This document shows, piece after piece, positions 13,131-23,039 of a stretch of DNA of 64,000 nt. The stretch comes from Tubulanus polymorphus (Eukaryota > Nemertea > Palaeonemertea > Tubulaniformes > Tubulanidae). Within the stretch, counting starts at the first letter, position 1. The number at the start of each line of letters is the position of its first letter. A program made the position numbers and the translations under genes. Location: positions 15,368,275 to 15,432,274 of the forward strand of contig NC_134032.1 of the NCBI RefSeq assembly GCF_964204645.1, read 5' to 3'. A model generated the notes under the pieces. The model did no database searches. It saw only the letters and a list, made by a program, of their open reading frames with translations, and had not been told where the DNA came from.

Positions 13131-13221
13131 GGGGCCGGTTGCTCAAAGGTTGGTTAGAGTTATCCAGTGGATAGTTCATTATGGTGACAATATCTTTAAC
13201 CAACCTTTGACCAACTGGCCC
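13131..13221. mobile_element. Palindromic MITE, internally deleted copy
   Basis: It starts GGGGCCGGTTGCTCAAAGG and ends with the inverse near 13,221. It is a 91-bp copy, shorter than the usual ~127 bp, and has lost part of its centre. Confidence 0.7.
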
Positions 13222-13956
13222 AGATATTGAAGCCTTTAAATTCCCTTCAATCTTACTTTAACCAACTTTTGAGTGTTTGTTGCTGTGTGGTTTAATGGCT
13301 GTTCCGAGTTTTTTTTCTCTTCAACTTAACTTTCACCAACTTTTGAGTAAACATTGTTTCCGCGCCATCACGTGTTTGTGTATAGGAAAATTGCAGAAAC
13401 ATTTTTGTATCGTAAATAAAAATATTTTGCTACTGTTCGCTCCGTGTCCTCGTTTGACTAATCAAACACTCTATATCTGTATTTATACACAGACAGCATA
13501 GAAAGTATTGCTGCTGTTTTTACCAGAAAATTCAGGTCAATTAGGCCAATTATTCTGTCCTCGATCAACGAGTCAGATGATAATTGCGTTAATTGGTTCT
13601 TCGGGCAAAACCACGCGACAGCCGTTCGCTAGTTATAGTGATGCTATTTCTGGAGCTTTATTCCAAAAAATTCCGGCGAATATTAAATTAAACTTCACTG
13701 TCATTGATGGTGGCTGATTCGAGACATATCAGCTTTTATTTTTCAAAATCCGACCCCGCGAAAACAAATTATTTGTTTTTTGTTAGAATTTGTTTCTGCT
13801 TGTCCGCTCTGGTGTATGACAAAATGAAGTTTTTAATACGCAGAAGAGTTTCAATGCCCTCTAGCGGTGGTCTTGGAACGACCGACCCGTGTATGCCAGT
13901 AGCTCCCCCTCGAAGCTTCCCGTCAAAAATTCGGTTTTTATCTGGTGGTTTATCAT

Positions 13957-15072
13957 TCATTTCCGAGCGCAACAAGGTTTACATTTCTGCGTCATCAGTT
14001 GAACAACAGCGACTCTGAATTTACTGTTAGACAAACAATAGACTAAAAAGTTCATACATGAATCAACTACGGTTAAACCGATAGCTAGTTTTCGCAGAAC
14101 CATCAGCGAATCCAATCGGTTTAAATTACCTATAAGAGTGGGTGGGATACCCGGAAAACCCGCATACTGAAATTTTTCCAAAAATATCAATGTTTCGCAC
14201 CCGACAAAAACAGCAACAAGAGCAAACGACATTCTCAACGCGCGTAACTCTAACGTGTTGGAAGTTTGATTCTTTATTGCTGAACGACTTTTACCAATTC
14301 CTGAAAATCTGATCACAATCAAAGCCAAAATTAAAATGACGTTTAAAGTGAGAATTGCGATCATAGGAGTAATGATACTCGATGTAGTGCCCTCCCAGTT
14401 TGATACCAAACGCATCCATTCGCGGAGAAGAGGAGAGAAGTAGGCAAAATCCCCGCGTTGCCAAATAGTAGTATGTCTATGAAAACAACGCATAGGTTCA
14501 AGAACTCGATCCGGTAAAAATATTGGAAGGTAAAAACATATACCATAAACATTAATCAGTAATATTATACAATTCACCACTTTTCGTGTCCAGAACAATC
14601 TCGATCTTAACGGCAAGATTGTAATTACAAGTCTTTCTAAACTGATAAGAATTACGCACCAGTTTCTGGTCTGTTGAAACATGTGATACGGTCCTAACGC
14701 AATTCTTATAAATTCCCAGCCAAACAGCCAGTCATCATAACGCAAAATGACATCCCGTAAATGTATATAGAGGTGAATTGTGCGTAGAGGGTACATGATG
14801 AACACACTCGTTGAATAACATATGTCGAAAATAGCGAGAACTTTGAGTAAATAGTAAACATCTTTGTTCATATGTTTCAAGACTAAAATCGTTATAACAT
14901 TCAAAGTGATGCCCAATATAGTGACGGGTCCGTAAAAGAAAATGTACATATAAACGCTGATTTGGTAATCTACACGGATTGGAAGTTCACCCTGAGCAAA
15001 ATCGCAAATATCATGATAAACTCGTTTCGTAGTAGTTGACAGAAGAGTAGAAATGTTTGAATAGCTCATCAT
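13957..15072 (-). CDS. Rhodopsin-like 7TM receptor, tandem copy 1
   Basis: An intronless 371-residue seven-helix receptor. Helix 1 (about 36-60) has GITLNVITILVL, giving the conserved N1.50. Helix 2 has LAIFD with D2.50. Helix 3 ends NWCVILISLERLVI, with ERL in place of D/ERY. Helix 7 has MNFLVYCLSNSKFR, where NPxxY has lost its proline. No cysteine lies at the usual top of helix 3, although loop 2 keeps MRCF, and helix 6 lacks CWxP. The tail ends KCKPCCARK, possible palmitoylation cysteines. The start is taken at the MM pair, because no ATG lies further upstream in this frame before a stop. The ligand is unknown; a peptide or chemosensory role is inference. Copies 2 and 3 follow on the same strand. 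A distant FMRFamide-receptor-like relationship is possible but unproven. Confidence 0.88.
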   Translation of the reverse strand: MMSYSNISTLLSTTTKRVYHDICDFAQGELPIRVDYQISVYMYIFFYGPVTILGITLNVITILVLKHMNKDVYYLLKVLAIFDICYSTSVFIMYPLRTIHLYIHLRDVILRYDDWLFGWEFIRIALGPYHMFQQTRNWCVILISLERLVITILPLRSRLFWTRKVVNCIILLINVYGICFYLPIFLPDRVLEPMRCFHRHTTIWQRGDFAYFSPLLREWMRLVSNWEGTTSSIITPMIAILTLNVILILALIVIRFSGIGKSRSAIKNQTSNTLELRALRMSFALVAVFVGCETLIFLEKFQYAGFPGIPPTLIGNLNRLDSLMVLRKLAIGLTVVDSCMNFLVYCLSNSKFRVAVVQLMTQKCKPCCARK

Positions 15073-15144
15073 TCGTCTAACGGCTTCTCTCACGCCCGAT
15101 TCAACTCGACTCTCTGAAATATCAACCGCCTAAACTTCCCGGCG

Positions 15145-15159
15145 TCAGTACACACCCAT
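15145..15159 (-). promoter_or_regulatory. Conserved upstream ORF in receptor copy 1 leader
   Basis: ATGGGTGTGTACTGA encodes Met-Gly-Val-Tyr-stop, about 70 bases upstream of the main start. It is identical in all three receptor copies. Upstream ORFs can lower main-frame translation; any such role here is inference. Confidence 0.4.
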
Positions 15160-15520
15160 TTTCAGTAGCAGGTAGTAATTTGGCAGACGACTGTAAGGTG
15201 CTGGTATATTTCGTCACACCCCGAGGTATAAAGGCCTATTCTAAGTTTAGGTACTCCGCTTGGGGACTGTATTAAATATGAAAGCTCATTATTTTTCAAG
15301 CTATGAATATTTTCTCATTCATATTTTGCTAGTTTCAAATGTGATATTCGTTGCGTTTCGGCCCATGTTGAGATTCGATAATGCTGTTGGTTCTATGTAG
15401 GTTTGGTAAATGTCTTGCAGGGTACATGGAGTGATTCCAGTTTAAATGAAAATAGTAGTACTTTTAGTACGCTAACCACACTTAAACGTGGTGTGAACAG
15501 ATGATAAAATAAAGGTGTAC

Positions 15521-15555
15521 CTGACGATGATCTCCGGTGAGATCGAAACATCGTG
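15521..15555 (+). ncRNA. Conserved hairpin motif in dispersed element
   Basis: CTGACGATGATCTCCGGTGA followed by GATCGAAACATCG folds as GATCTC/GAGATC closed by CGGT, with a GAAA bulge and an outer stem. The same structure occurs at 21,073-21,105 and, inverted and diverged, at 59,906-59,942. It resembles a hammerhead core but has one extra base. It probably belongs to a retroelement-derived repeat. Confidence 0.4.
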
Positions 15556-16393
15556 TTCTTTATATTTTAGATTGTTTCAATAAATAAATTTTCGATTTTA
15601 GAATTCTTTTAATTTTTTAAAAAGTGGGTTTTTATCTTAATACCCTGACTTTTGTATATTTTGTATCGCAGTTTAAAGAGTTCCTTATCTTTGGCAATTC
15701 ACTTAGCCGCTGATACGCGCATGACTCACGAAATGGCTGCTCAGAGATTTTCTCTGTTCAACTTCGCTTTCACCAACTTTTGGGTAAACATTGTTTCCGC
15801 GCCATCACGTGTTTGTGTATAGGAAAATTGCAGAAACATTTTTGTATCGTAAATAAAAATATTTTGCTACTGTTCGCTCCGTGTCCTCGTTTGACTAATC
15901 AAACACTCTATATCTGTATTTATACACAGACAGCATAGAAAGTATTGCTGCTGTTTTTACCAGAAAATTCAGGTCAATTAGGCCAATTATTCTGTCCTCG
16001 ATCAACGAGTCAGATGATAATTGCGTTAATTGGTTCTTCGGGCAAAACCACGCGACAGCCGTTCGCTAGTTATAGTGATGCTATTTCTGGAGCTTTATTC
16101 CAAAAAATTCCGGCGAATATTAAATTAAACTTCACTGTCATTGATGGTGGCTGATTCGAGAAATATCAGCTTTTATTTTTCAAAATCCGACCCCGCGAAA
16201 ACAAATTATTTGTTTTTTGTTAGAATTTGTTTCTGCTTGTCCGCTCTGGTGTATGACAAAATGAAGTTTTTAATACGCAGAAGAGTTTCAATGCCCTCTA
16301 GCGGTGGTCTTGGAACGACCGACCCGTGTATGCCAGTAGCTCCCCCTCGAAGCTTCCCGTCAAAAATTCGGTTTTTATCTGGTGGTTTATCAT

Positions 16394-17509
16394 TCATTTC
16401 CGAGCGCAACAAGGTTTACATTTCTGCGTCATCAGTTGAACAACAGCGACTCTGAATTTACTGTTAGACAAACAATAGACTAAAAAGTTCATACATGAAT
16501 CAACTACGGTTAAACCGATAGCTAGTTTTCGCAGAACCATCAGCGAATCCAATCGGTTTAAATTACCTATAAGAGTGGGTGGGATACCCGGAAAACCCGC
16601 ATACTGAAATTTTTCCAAAAATATCAATGTTTCGCACCCGACAAAAACAGCAACAAGAGCAAACGACATTCTCAACGCGCGTAACTCTAACGTGTTGGAA
16701 GTTTGATTCTTTATTGCTGAACGACTTTTACCGATTCCTGAAAATCTGATCACAATCAAAGCCAAAATCAAAATGACGTTTAAAGTGAGAATTGCGATCA
16801 TAGGAGTAATGATACTCGATGTAGTGCCCTGCCATTCTCCTGCAAAACCCTTCCATTGACGTAGAAGAAGAGAGAAGTAGGCAAAATCCCCGCGTTGCCA
16901 AAGAGTAGTATGTCTATGAAAACAACGCATAGGTTCAAGAACTCGATCCGGCAAAAACATTGGAAGGTAAAAACATATACCATAAATATTAATCAATATT
17001 ATTATACAATTCACTACTTTTCGTGTCCAGAACAATCTCGATCTTAACGGCAAAATTGTTATAACGAGTCTTTCTAAACTGATAAGAATTACGCACCAGT
17101 TTCTGGTCTGTTGAAACATATGATACGGTCCTAACGCGACAATTATAAATTCCCAGCCAAACATCCAATCATCCCTACGCAAAACGGTATCCCCTAAATG
17201 TACATAGATGTGAATTGCGCGTAGAGGGTACATGACGAACACACTCGATGAATAACATATGTCGAAAATAGCGAGAACTTTGAGTAAATAATAAACATCT
17301 TTGTTCATCTTTTTCAAGACTAAAATCGTTATGACATTCAAAGTGATGCCCAATATAGTGACGGGCCCGTAAAAGAAAATGTACATATAAACGCTGATTT
17401 GGTATTCCACGCGAATCGGAAGTTCAGCCTTGGCCCAATCGCAAAGTCCATGATAATATCGTTTCGTAGTAGTTGACAGAACAGTAGTAATGTTTGAATA
17501 GCTCATCAT
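16394..17509 (-). CDS. Rhodopsin-like 7TM receptor, tandem copy 2
   Basis: A 371-residue intronless receptor, colinear with copy 1 at an exact 2,437-bp offset. The last 130 residues, from helix 5 (TPMIAILTLNVILILAL) to the end, match copy 1. Differences cluster in the N-terminus, loop 1 (YVHLGDTVLRRDD) and loop 2 (LLLRQWKGFAGEWQ), the parts expected to face ligand. It shares the same odd motifs: ERL, no NPxxY proline, no CWxP. A TAG precedes the conserved leader in this frame and no ATG lies between, so the MM start is preferred. Its reading frame is intact, so it is likely functional. Plasma-membrane signalling through G proteins is the family role; the ligand is unknown. Confidence 0.88.
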   Translation of the reverse strand: MMSYSNITTVLSTTTKRYYHGLCDWAKAELPIRVEYQISVYMYIFFYGPVTILGITLNVITILVLKKMNKDVYYLLKVLAIFDICYSSSVFVMYPLRAIHIYVHLGDTVLRRDDWMFGWEFIIVALGPYHMFQQTRNWCVILISLERLVITILPLRSRLFWTRKVVNCIIILINIYGICFYLPMFLPDRVLEPMRCFHRHTTLWQRGDFAYFSLLLRQWKGFAGEWQGTTSSIITPMIAILTLNVILILALIVIRFSGIGKSRSAIKNQTSNTLELRALRMSFALVAVFVGCETLIFLEKFQYAGFPGIPPTLIGNLNRLDSLMVLRKLAIGLTVVDSCMNFLVYCLSNSKFRVAVVQLMTQKCKPCCARK

Positions 17510-17581
17510 TCGTCTAGCGGCTTCTCTCACGCCCGTTTCAACTCGACTCTCTGAAATATCAACCACCTAAACTTCCCGGCG

Positions 17582-17596
17582 TCAGTACACACCCAT
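17582..17596 (-). promoter_or_regulatory. Conserved upstream ORF in receptor copy 2 leader
   Basis: Same 15-base Met-Gly-Val-Tyr-stop frame as in copies 1 and 3, at the same distance from the main start. Confidence 0.4.
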
Positions 17597-17709
17597 TTTC
17601 AGTAGCAGGTAGTAATTTGGCAGACGACTGTAAGGCGCTGGTATATTTCGTCACACCCTGAGGTATAAAGGTTCACCGCTCGGGAACTGTATCTGAAAGC
17701 TCGCTATTT

Positions 17710-18205
17710 CGGTATTTTTAAAACTTTGTATGAATATTTTCTATTTCAGCTTTAGCTAGTTTCAACTCTTGGTTTATAGGATGGTCTATATGTTGAATCC
17801 CATAAGTCCGTATATTATGTTAAATAGTGAATCCAGTTCAAAAAGAATGACGATTATATTTTGTTAATTACACATTTAGTGATCTGATTAAATCATTTCA
17901 TTCCACGTCTTTTTTCACGATTCAAAACGCTTATCATTTCGTTAAAAAAACGCTATGACGATTTTTTATATTTTGAAAGTAGTAAAGTTTCCTATCATTG
18001 GTGTAGTTACTGCGATTTTGTATAATTCCCGAAAACCGTTAAGTATTTTCGATTGAAATGGACTCAGTTTAGGCGCATGCTGCTTCCAGTTCAAAACGAA
18101 AGCATATCCGATATTTTCTGAATTAAGATTTTGCGATATGACTTAATCCCCTAATTGCGATTCAAAACAACTCAAACAACTATATTTCATGAAAGTAGAA
18201 ACTTG
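17710..18205. other. No feature seen
   Basis: AT-rich spacer between receptor copy 2 and the microsatellite-bearing MITE. No gene found. Confidence 0.4.
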
Positions 18206-18878
<673 letters not shown>

Positions 18879-19207
18879 AATTTGTAAATTTTGAAACGCA
18901 GTGTAAAGAGTTTCTTAATTTACTTCTGATTCTGAAACGTTAGGTATTCGAGAAATACGTCATCGACGACGAAAAAAATTGAAAGAGGCTTTGAAAGTTT
19001 TGAAAGTAGCCGTTAGAATTTTAAAATCGAGAATTTATTTTATCAAAAAAGACTTACGTCATTTCGATCTCGACCGTTCGCTAGATAGAGAGAGATGATA
19101 TATCTGTAACTATATTCCAAAAATAACGGTGAAAATTAGACTAATCTTCACTCTCATTGATGGTAGCTGATTCGAGGCATATCAGCTTTTTATTTTTCAT
19201 CGTCCAC

Positions 19208-19270
19208 GAAAACAAATTTTACCGCGCAAAAACGAATTATTGGTTTTTGCGCGGTAAAATTTGTTTTTTT
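19208..19270. repeat. Near-perfect hairpin in 3' flank of receptor copy 3
   Basis: Arms AAACAAATTTTACCGCGCAA and its inverse, with about 24 bp pairing and a 9-base loop GAATTATTG. At the same place copies 1 and 2 carry only a short AAACAAATTATTTG-type sequence without the hairpin. Confidence 0.75.
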
Positions 19271-19429
19271 TCTTGTACGTTCTGGTGTATGACGAAACGA
19301 AGTTTTTATTACGCAGAAGAGTTTCAATGCCCTCTAGCGGTGCTCTTGGAACGACCGACCCGTGTATGCCAGTAGCTCCCCCTCGAAGCTTCCCGTCAAA
19401 AACTCGGTTTTTATCTGGTGGTTTATCAT

Positions 19430-20545
19430 TCATTTCCGAACGCGACAAGGTTTACATTTCTGCGTCCCTACTTGAACAACAGCGACTCTGAATTTACTGT
19501 TAGACAAACAATAGACTAAAAAGTTCATACATGAATCTACCACAGTTAAACCGATAGCTAGTTTTCGCTGAAACATAAGCGTGTCAAAAGCATTGAAATT
19601 ACCTAAAAATACTATTCGGATACCCGGAAAACCCGCATACTGAAATTTCTCCAAAAATATCAACGATTCGAACGTGATGAAAACAGCAACAAGAGCAAAC
19701 GACATTCTCAACGCGCGTAACTCTAACGTGTTGGAAGTTTGATTCTTTATTGCTGAACGACTTTTACCAATTCGTGAAAATCTGATCACAATCAAAGCCA
19801 AAATTAAAATGACGTTTAAAGTGATTAGGGCACACATAGGAGCGATGATACTCGATACAGTTCCCTGCCAGTTTTCTGCAAAAACCTTCCATCGATCGAG
19901 AAGAGGGTAGTAGTATCCAAAATGCCGGCCTCGCCAAAAGGTAGAATGTCTGTCAAAACAACGCAAAGGGTCAAGAGCTCGTTGCGGCAAAAACAATGGC
20001 AGGTAAAAACATATACCATAAATATTTATCAGTATTATGATACAATTCACCAATTTTCGTGTCCAGACCAATCTCGATTTTAACGGCAATATTGTAATAA
20101 CGAGTCTTTCTAAACTGATAAGAATAACGCACCAGTTTCTGGTCTGTTGAAACATATGATACGGTCCTAACGCAACTTGTATAAATTCCCAGCCAAACAT
20201 CCAGTCATCTATACGCAAAATTGTATCCCCTAAATGTATATAGAGGTGAATTGCGCGTAGAGGGTACATGACGAACACACTCGATGAATAACATATGTCG
20301 AAAATAGCGAGAACTTTGAGTAAATAGTAAACATCTTTGTTCATATGTTTCAAGACTAAAATCGTTATGACATTCAAAGTGATGCCCAATATAGTGACGG
20401 GTCCGAAAAAGAAAATGTACATATAAACGCTGATTTGGTAATCTACACGGATATGCATTTCACCCTGAGCCCAATCGCAAAATCCATGATAAACTCGTTT
20501 CGTAGTAGTTGACAGAACAGTAGTAATGTTTGAATAGCTCATCAT
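19430..20545 (-). CDS. Rhodopsin-like 7TM receptor, tandem copy 3
   Basis: A 371-residue intronless receptor, the most diverged of the three. Helices and termini are well conserved with copies 1 and 2. Loop 2 differs strongly (RCFDRHSTFWRGRHFGYYYP and LLDRWKVFAENWQG), as does the region before helix 7 (GIRIVFLGNFNAFDTLM). It has the same motif set: LAIFD, ERL, and NFLVYCLSNSKFR. It ends KCKPCRVRK, so one cysteine of the tail cluster is lost. The intact frame plus loop-focused change suggests that paralogues diverged in ligand preference, which is inference. Start chosen at MM, as in the other copies. Confidence 0.87.
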   Translation of the reverse strand: MMSYSNITTVLSTTTKRVYHGFCDWAQGEMHIRVDYQISVYMYIFFFGPVTILGITLNVITILVLKHMNKDVYYLLKVLAIFDICYSSSVFVMYPLRAIHLYIHLGDTILRIDDWMFGWEFIQVALGPYHMFQQTRNWCVILISLERLVITILPLKSRLVWTRKLVNCIIILINIYGICFYLPLFLPQRALDPLRCFDRHSTFWRGRHFGYYYPLLDRWKVFAENWQGTVSSIIAPMCALITLNVILILALIVIRFSRIGKSRSAIKNQTSNTLELRALRMSFALVAVFITFESLIFLEKFQYAGFPGIRIVFLGNFNAFDTLMFQRKLAIGLTVVDSCMNFLVYCLSNSKFRVAVVQVGTQKCKPCRVRK

Positions 20546-20617
20546 TCGTCTAGCGGCTTCTCTCACGCCCAACTCAACTCGACTCTCTGAAATATCAACC
20601 ACCTAAACTTCCCGGCG

Positions 20618-20632
20618 TCAGTACACACCCAT
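20618..20632 (-). promoter_or_regulatory. Conserved upstream ORF in receptor copy 3 leader
   Basis: Identical four-codon frame to those in copies 1 and 2; the surrounding leader (about 100 bases) is also conserved. Confidence 0.4.
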
Positions 20633-21072
20633 TTTCAGTAGCAGGTAGTAATTTGGCAGACGACTGTAAGGCGCTGGTATATTTCGTCACACCCCGAGGT
20701 ATAAAGGCCTATTCTATAGTTATGGAGCTCCACTCGAGAACTGTATGGAATATGAAAGCTCATTATTTTTAAAACTATACATGAATATTTTCTCATTCAT
20801 ATTTTGCTAGTTTCAAATGTGATATTCGTTGCGTTTCGGCCCATGTTGAGATTCGATAATGCTGTTGGTTCTATGTAGGTTTGGTAAATGTCTTGCAGGG
20901 TACATGGAGTGATTCCAGTTTAAAACGAGAAACTGTATATTTTCTTAATATAGATTAGTGATCTGAGTAAATTCTCTTATTGAGTACCTTTGGTCACATG
21001 AAAATAGTAGTACTTTTAGTACGCTAACCACACTCAAACGTGGTGTGAACAGATGATAAAATAAAGGTGTAC

Positions 21073-21105
21073 CTGACGATGATCTCCGGTGAGATCGAAA
21101 CGTCG
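21073..21105 (+). ncRNA. Conserved hairpin motif, second copy
   Basis: CTGACGATGATCTCCGGTGA then GATCGAAACGTCG. The inner stem is GATCTC/GAGATC and the outer pairing is GACG/CGTC. See the copy at 15,521; both lie in the shared upstream flank of receptor units. Confidence 0.4.
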
Positions 21106-21299
21106 TGTTCTTTATATTTTAGATTGTTTCAATAAATAAATTTTCGATTTTAGAATTCTTTTAATTTTTTAAAAAGTGGGTTTTTATCTTAATACCCTGA
21201 CTTTTGTATATTTTGTATCGCAGTGTAAAGAGTTCCTTATCTTTGGCAATTCACTTAGCCGCTGATACGCGCATGACTCACGAAAACCGTTAAGAATTT

Positions 21300-22435
21300 G
21301 AATCATACGTCATTGACGAGAAAGCAATAGAAAGAGCCGTTAAACATTTTAGAATTTTGAATGATACTTCACCTTGAGCTGATACAAATTTGAGTAAAAC
21401 ATCACCAAGAAAGTAAGAAAATGAGTTTGAGAAACTTATATACTTTTACAGGGAAAGCATGAAATATAACCGTAAAAAATTGAAATTTGAATATTATTTC
21501 GCGGATCGAAAGCAAAAAAGAGAGCCGCGTCATGTTTGAAAATTTAAAATTTTGAATGAAAAATTAAGAAAGTTAGCGGTTAGAATTTAAAAATTTGAAA
21601 GTCACAGAGAAAGCATGATTGAAATATATCCGTTGAAAATTTGAATTTTATTTCGTAGGGGAAACAAAATTTATCGTCAATTTGAAAATTCGACTGTACG
21701 AAAAAAGCAAGAAATAGAGCTGTTAAAAATTACGAAATTTGAATATAATATACGTCGTCACAGAGAAAACCGTTAGATATGATGATATATTTGCCTAAGC
21801 GACCAGTAGGTCACTAGGATGTCGTTTGGTCGATGACGTGTTCTCTCCGCTTCATCAACTCTGACGCACTGCTCGTCATAAAACGGTGAAGCGCTCGTCG
21901 CTTAGTACGAAACGACGATCCGAAGCGGTGAACATAAAACGCTAACTAGCGAACAGAAACGATGACTAAAATGTTTAAAGTATACACGATGATTTGTTGC
22001 GTCACGTGGGAGGGATGGGGCACCATCATCTAAACTCTGTGACGTCATGTAATTATGAGTAGTCGAACAAAACAGTGACTCAATCGCGACGTTGATCTAT
22101 CGTCTGCTCCTAGAAAATAAATCGTCAACAAATCGTCGTCGGTCGCTGGTGACATTTTTATGTCCAGGAATGCGTGAAGCCGAGAGAACGACACTTCATC
22201 GTCAGCCCTTCACAAATCACTGGCAGGCGAGTGTTCGCAGACGACACCTTTACGACTCGGGTGCGCGTTTTTCGTAGTCCGCGATTCGGATCCGCGAATT
22301 AGTGTGTTAGTTTTTGAATCAATAACGAATGAAGGAATTATATGACTTGAATGACTCGGTACTTTATGAGTCCTTTTGTAATCAGTAGGATCCATTGCCT
22401 GGAGTTGAAAAAAAATCTCTATCAATTCAAATAAT
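21300..22435. other. No gene seen
   Basis: AT-rich, with several paralogous-looking words (GAAAGCATGAAATATAACCG and variants) between 21,400 and 21,780. No supportable gene. A TGACGTCA palindrome lies at 22,040. Confidence 0.4.
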
Positions 22436-22439
22436 ACAT

Positions 22440-23035
22440 TATATACAAAATGATGATTTACAGACAAAACATTATGATATTTTATAGAAAAAAATATTAT
22501 GATATTTTATAGACAAAATATGATGATATTTTATAGAAAAAAATATGATGATATTTTATAGACAAAATATGATGATATTTTATAGACAAAATATTATGAT
22601 ATTTTATAGAAAAAAAATATTATGATATTTCATAGACAAACTGTTATGATATTTTATAGACAAAATATGATGATATTTCATAGACAAACTGTTATGATAT
22701 TTTTAGACAAAATATGATGATATTTTTTAGACAAAATATTATGATATTTTATAGACAAAATATTATGATATTCTATAGACAAAATATTATGATATTTTAT
22801 AGACAAAATAATATGATATTTTATAGACAAAATATTATGATATTTTATAGAAAAATATTATGATATTCTATAGACAAAATATTATGATATTTTATAGACA
22901 AAATAATATGATATTTTATAGACAAAATATTATGATATTTTATAGAAAAATATTATGATATTTTATACACAAACTGTTATGATACATTATAGACAAAATA
23001 CAATCATGTTTTAGACAAAATGTAATGAATTCTTC
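22440..23035. repeat. 24-bp minisatellite
   Basis: About 23 units of a 24-bp monomer (TATTATGATATTTTATAGAC plus AAAA). Variants carry GATGATATT or lose a TA. There are no spacers, so it is not a CRISPR-like array. Confidence 0.93.
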
Positions 23036-23039
23036 TGGA

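Larger units (their letters stand above)
13305..15720. repeat. Receptor duplication unit, copy 1
   Basis: Sequence from about 13,330 to 15,260 matches about 15,767-17,697 at a constant offset of 2,437 bp, covering 3' flank, gene and leader. The further stretch 15,280-15,720 is shared with 20,760-21,285 beside copy 3 but is absent beside copy 2. Confidence 0.85.
15740..17700. repeat. Receptor duplication unit, copy 2
   Basis: Near-identical to the unit starting near 13,305. Upstream of about 17,700 the similarity ends abruptly and the sequence becomes unrelated to that beside copies 1 and 3. Confidence 0.85.
19140..21290. repeat. Receptor duplication unit, copy 3
   Basis: Gene, leader and 5' flank are homologous to copies 1 and 2. 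The 20,760-21,285 part matches 15,280-15,720 closely, apart from about 75 extra bases near 20,925-21,000. The spacing to copy 2 is 3,036 bp at the start codons. Confidence 0.8.

Noticed and set aside
15521-15555. Confident hammerhead ribozyme call
   Set aside because: The CTGACGA and GAAAC words are there, but an extra base precedes stem II and the upstream NUH/stem III pairing does not fit cleanly. Kept only as a finding.
16394-17566. Receptor start 19 codons further upstream
   Set aside because: That start would be a GTG directly after an in-frame TAG; animals use ATG, and the MM pair is shared by all three copies.
22440-23035. CRISPR-like direct repeats
   Set aside because: A 24-bp unit in strict tandem without spacers, in an animal genome; a minisatellite.
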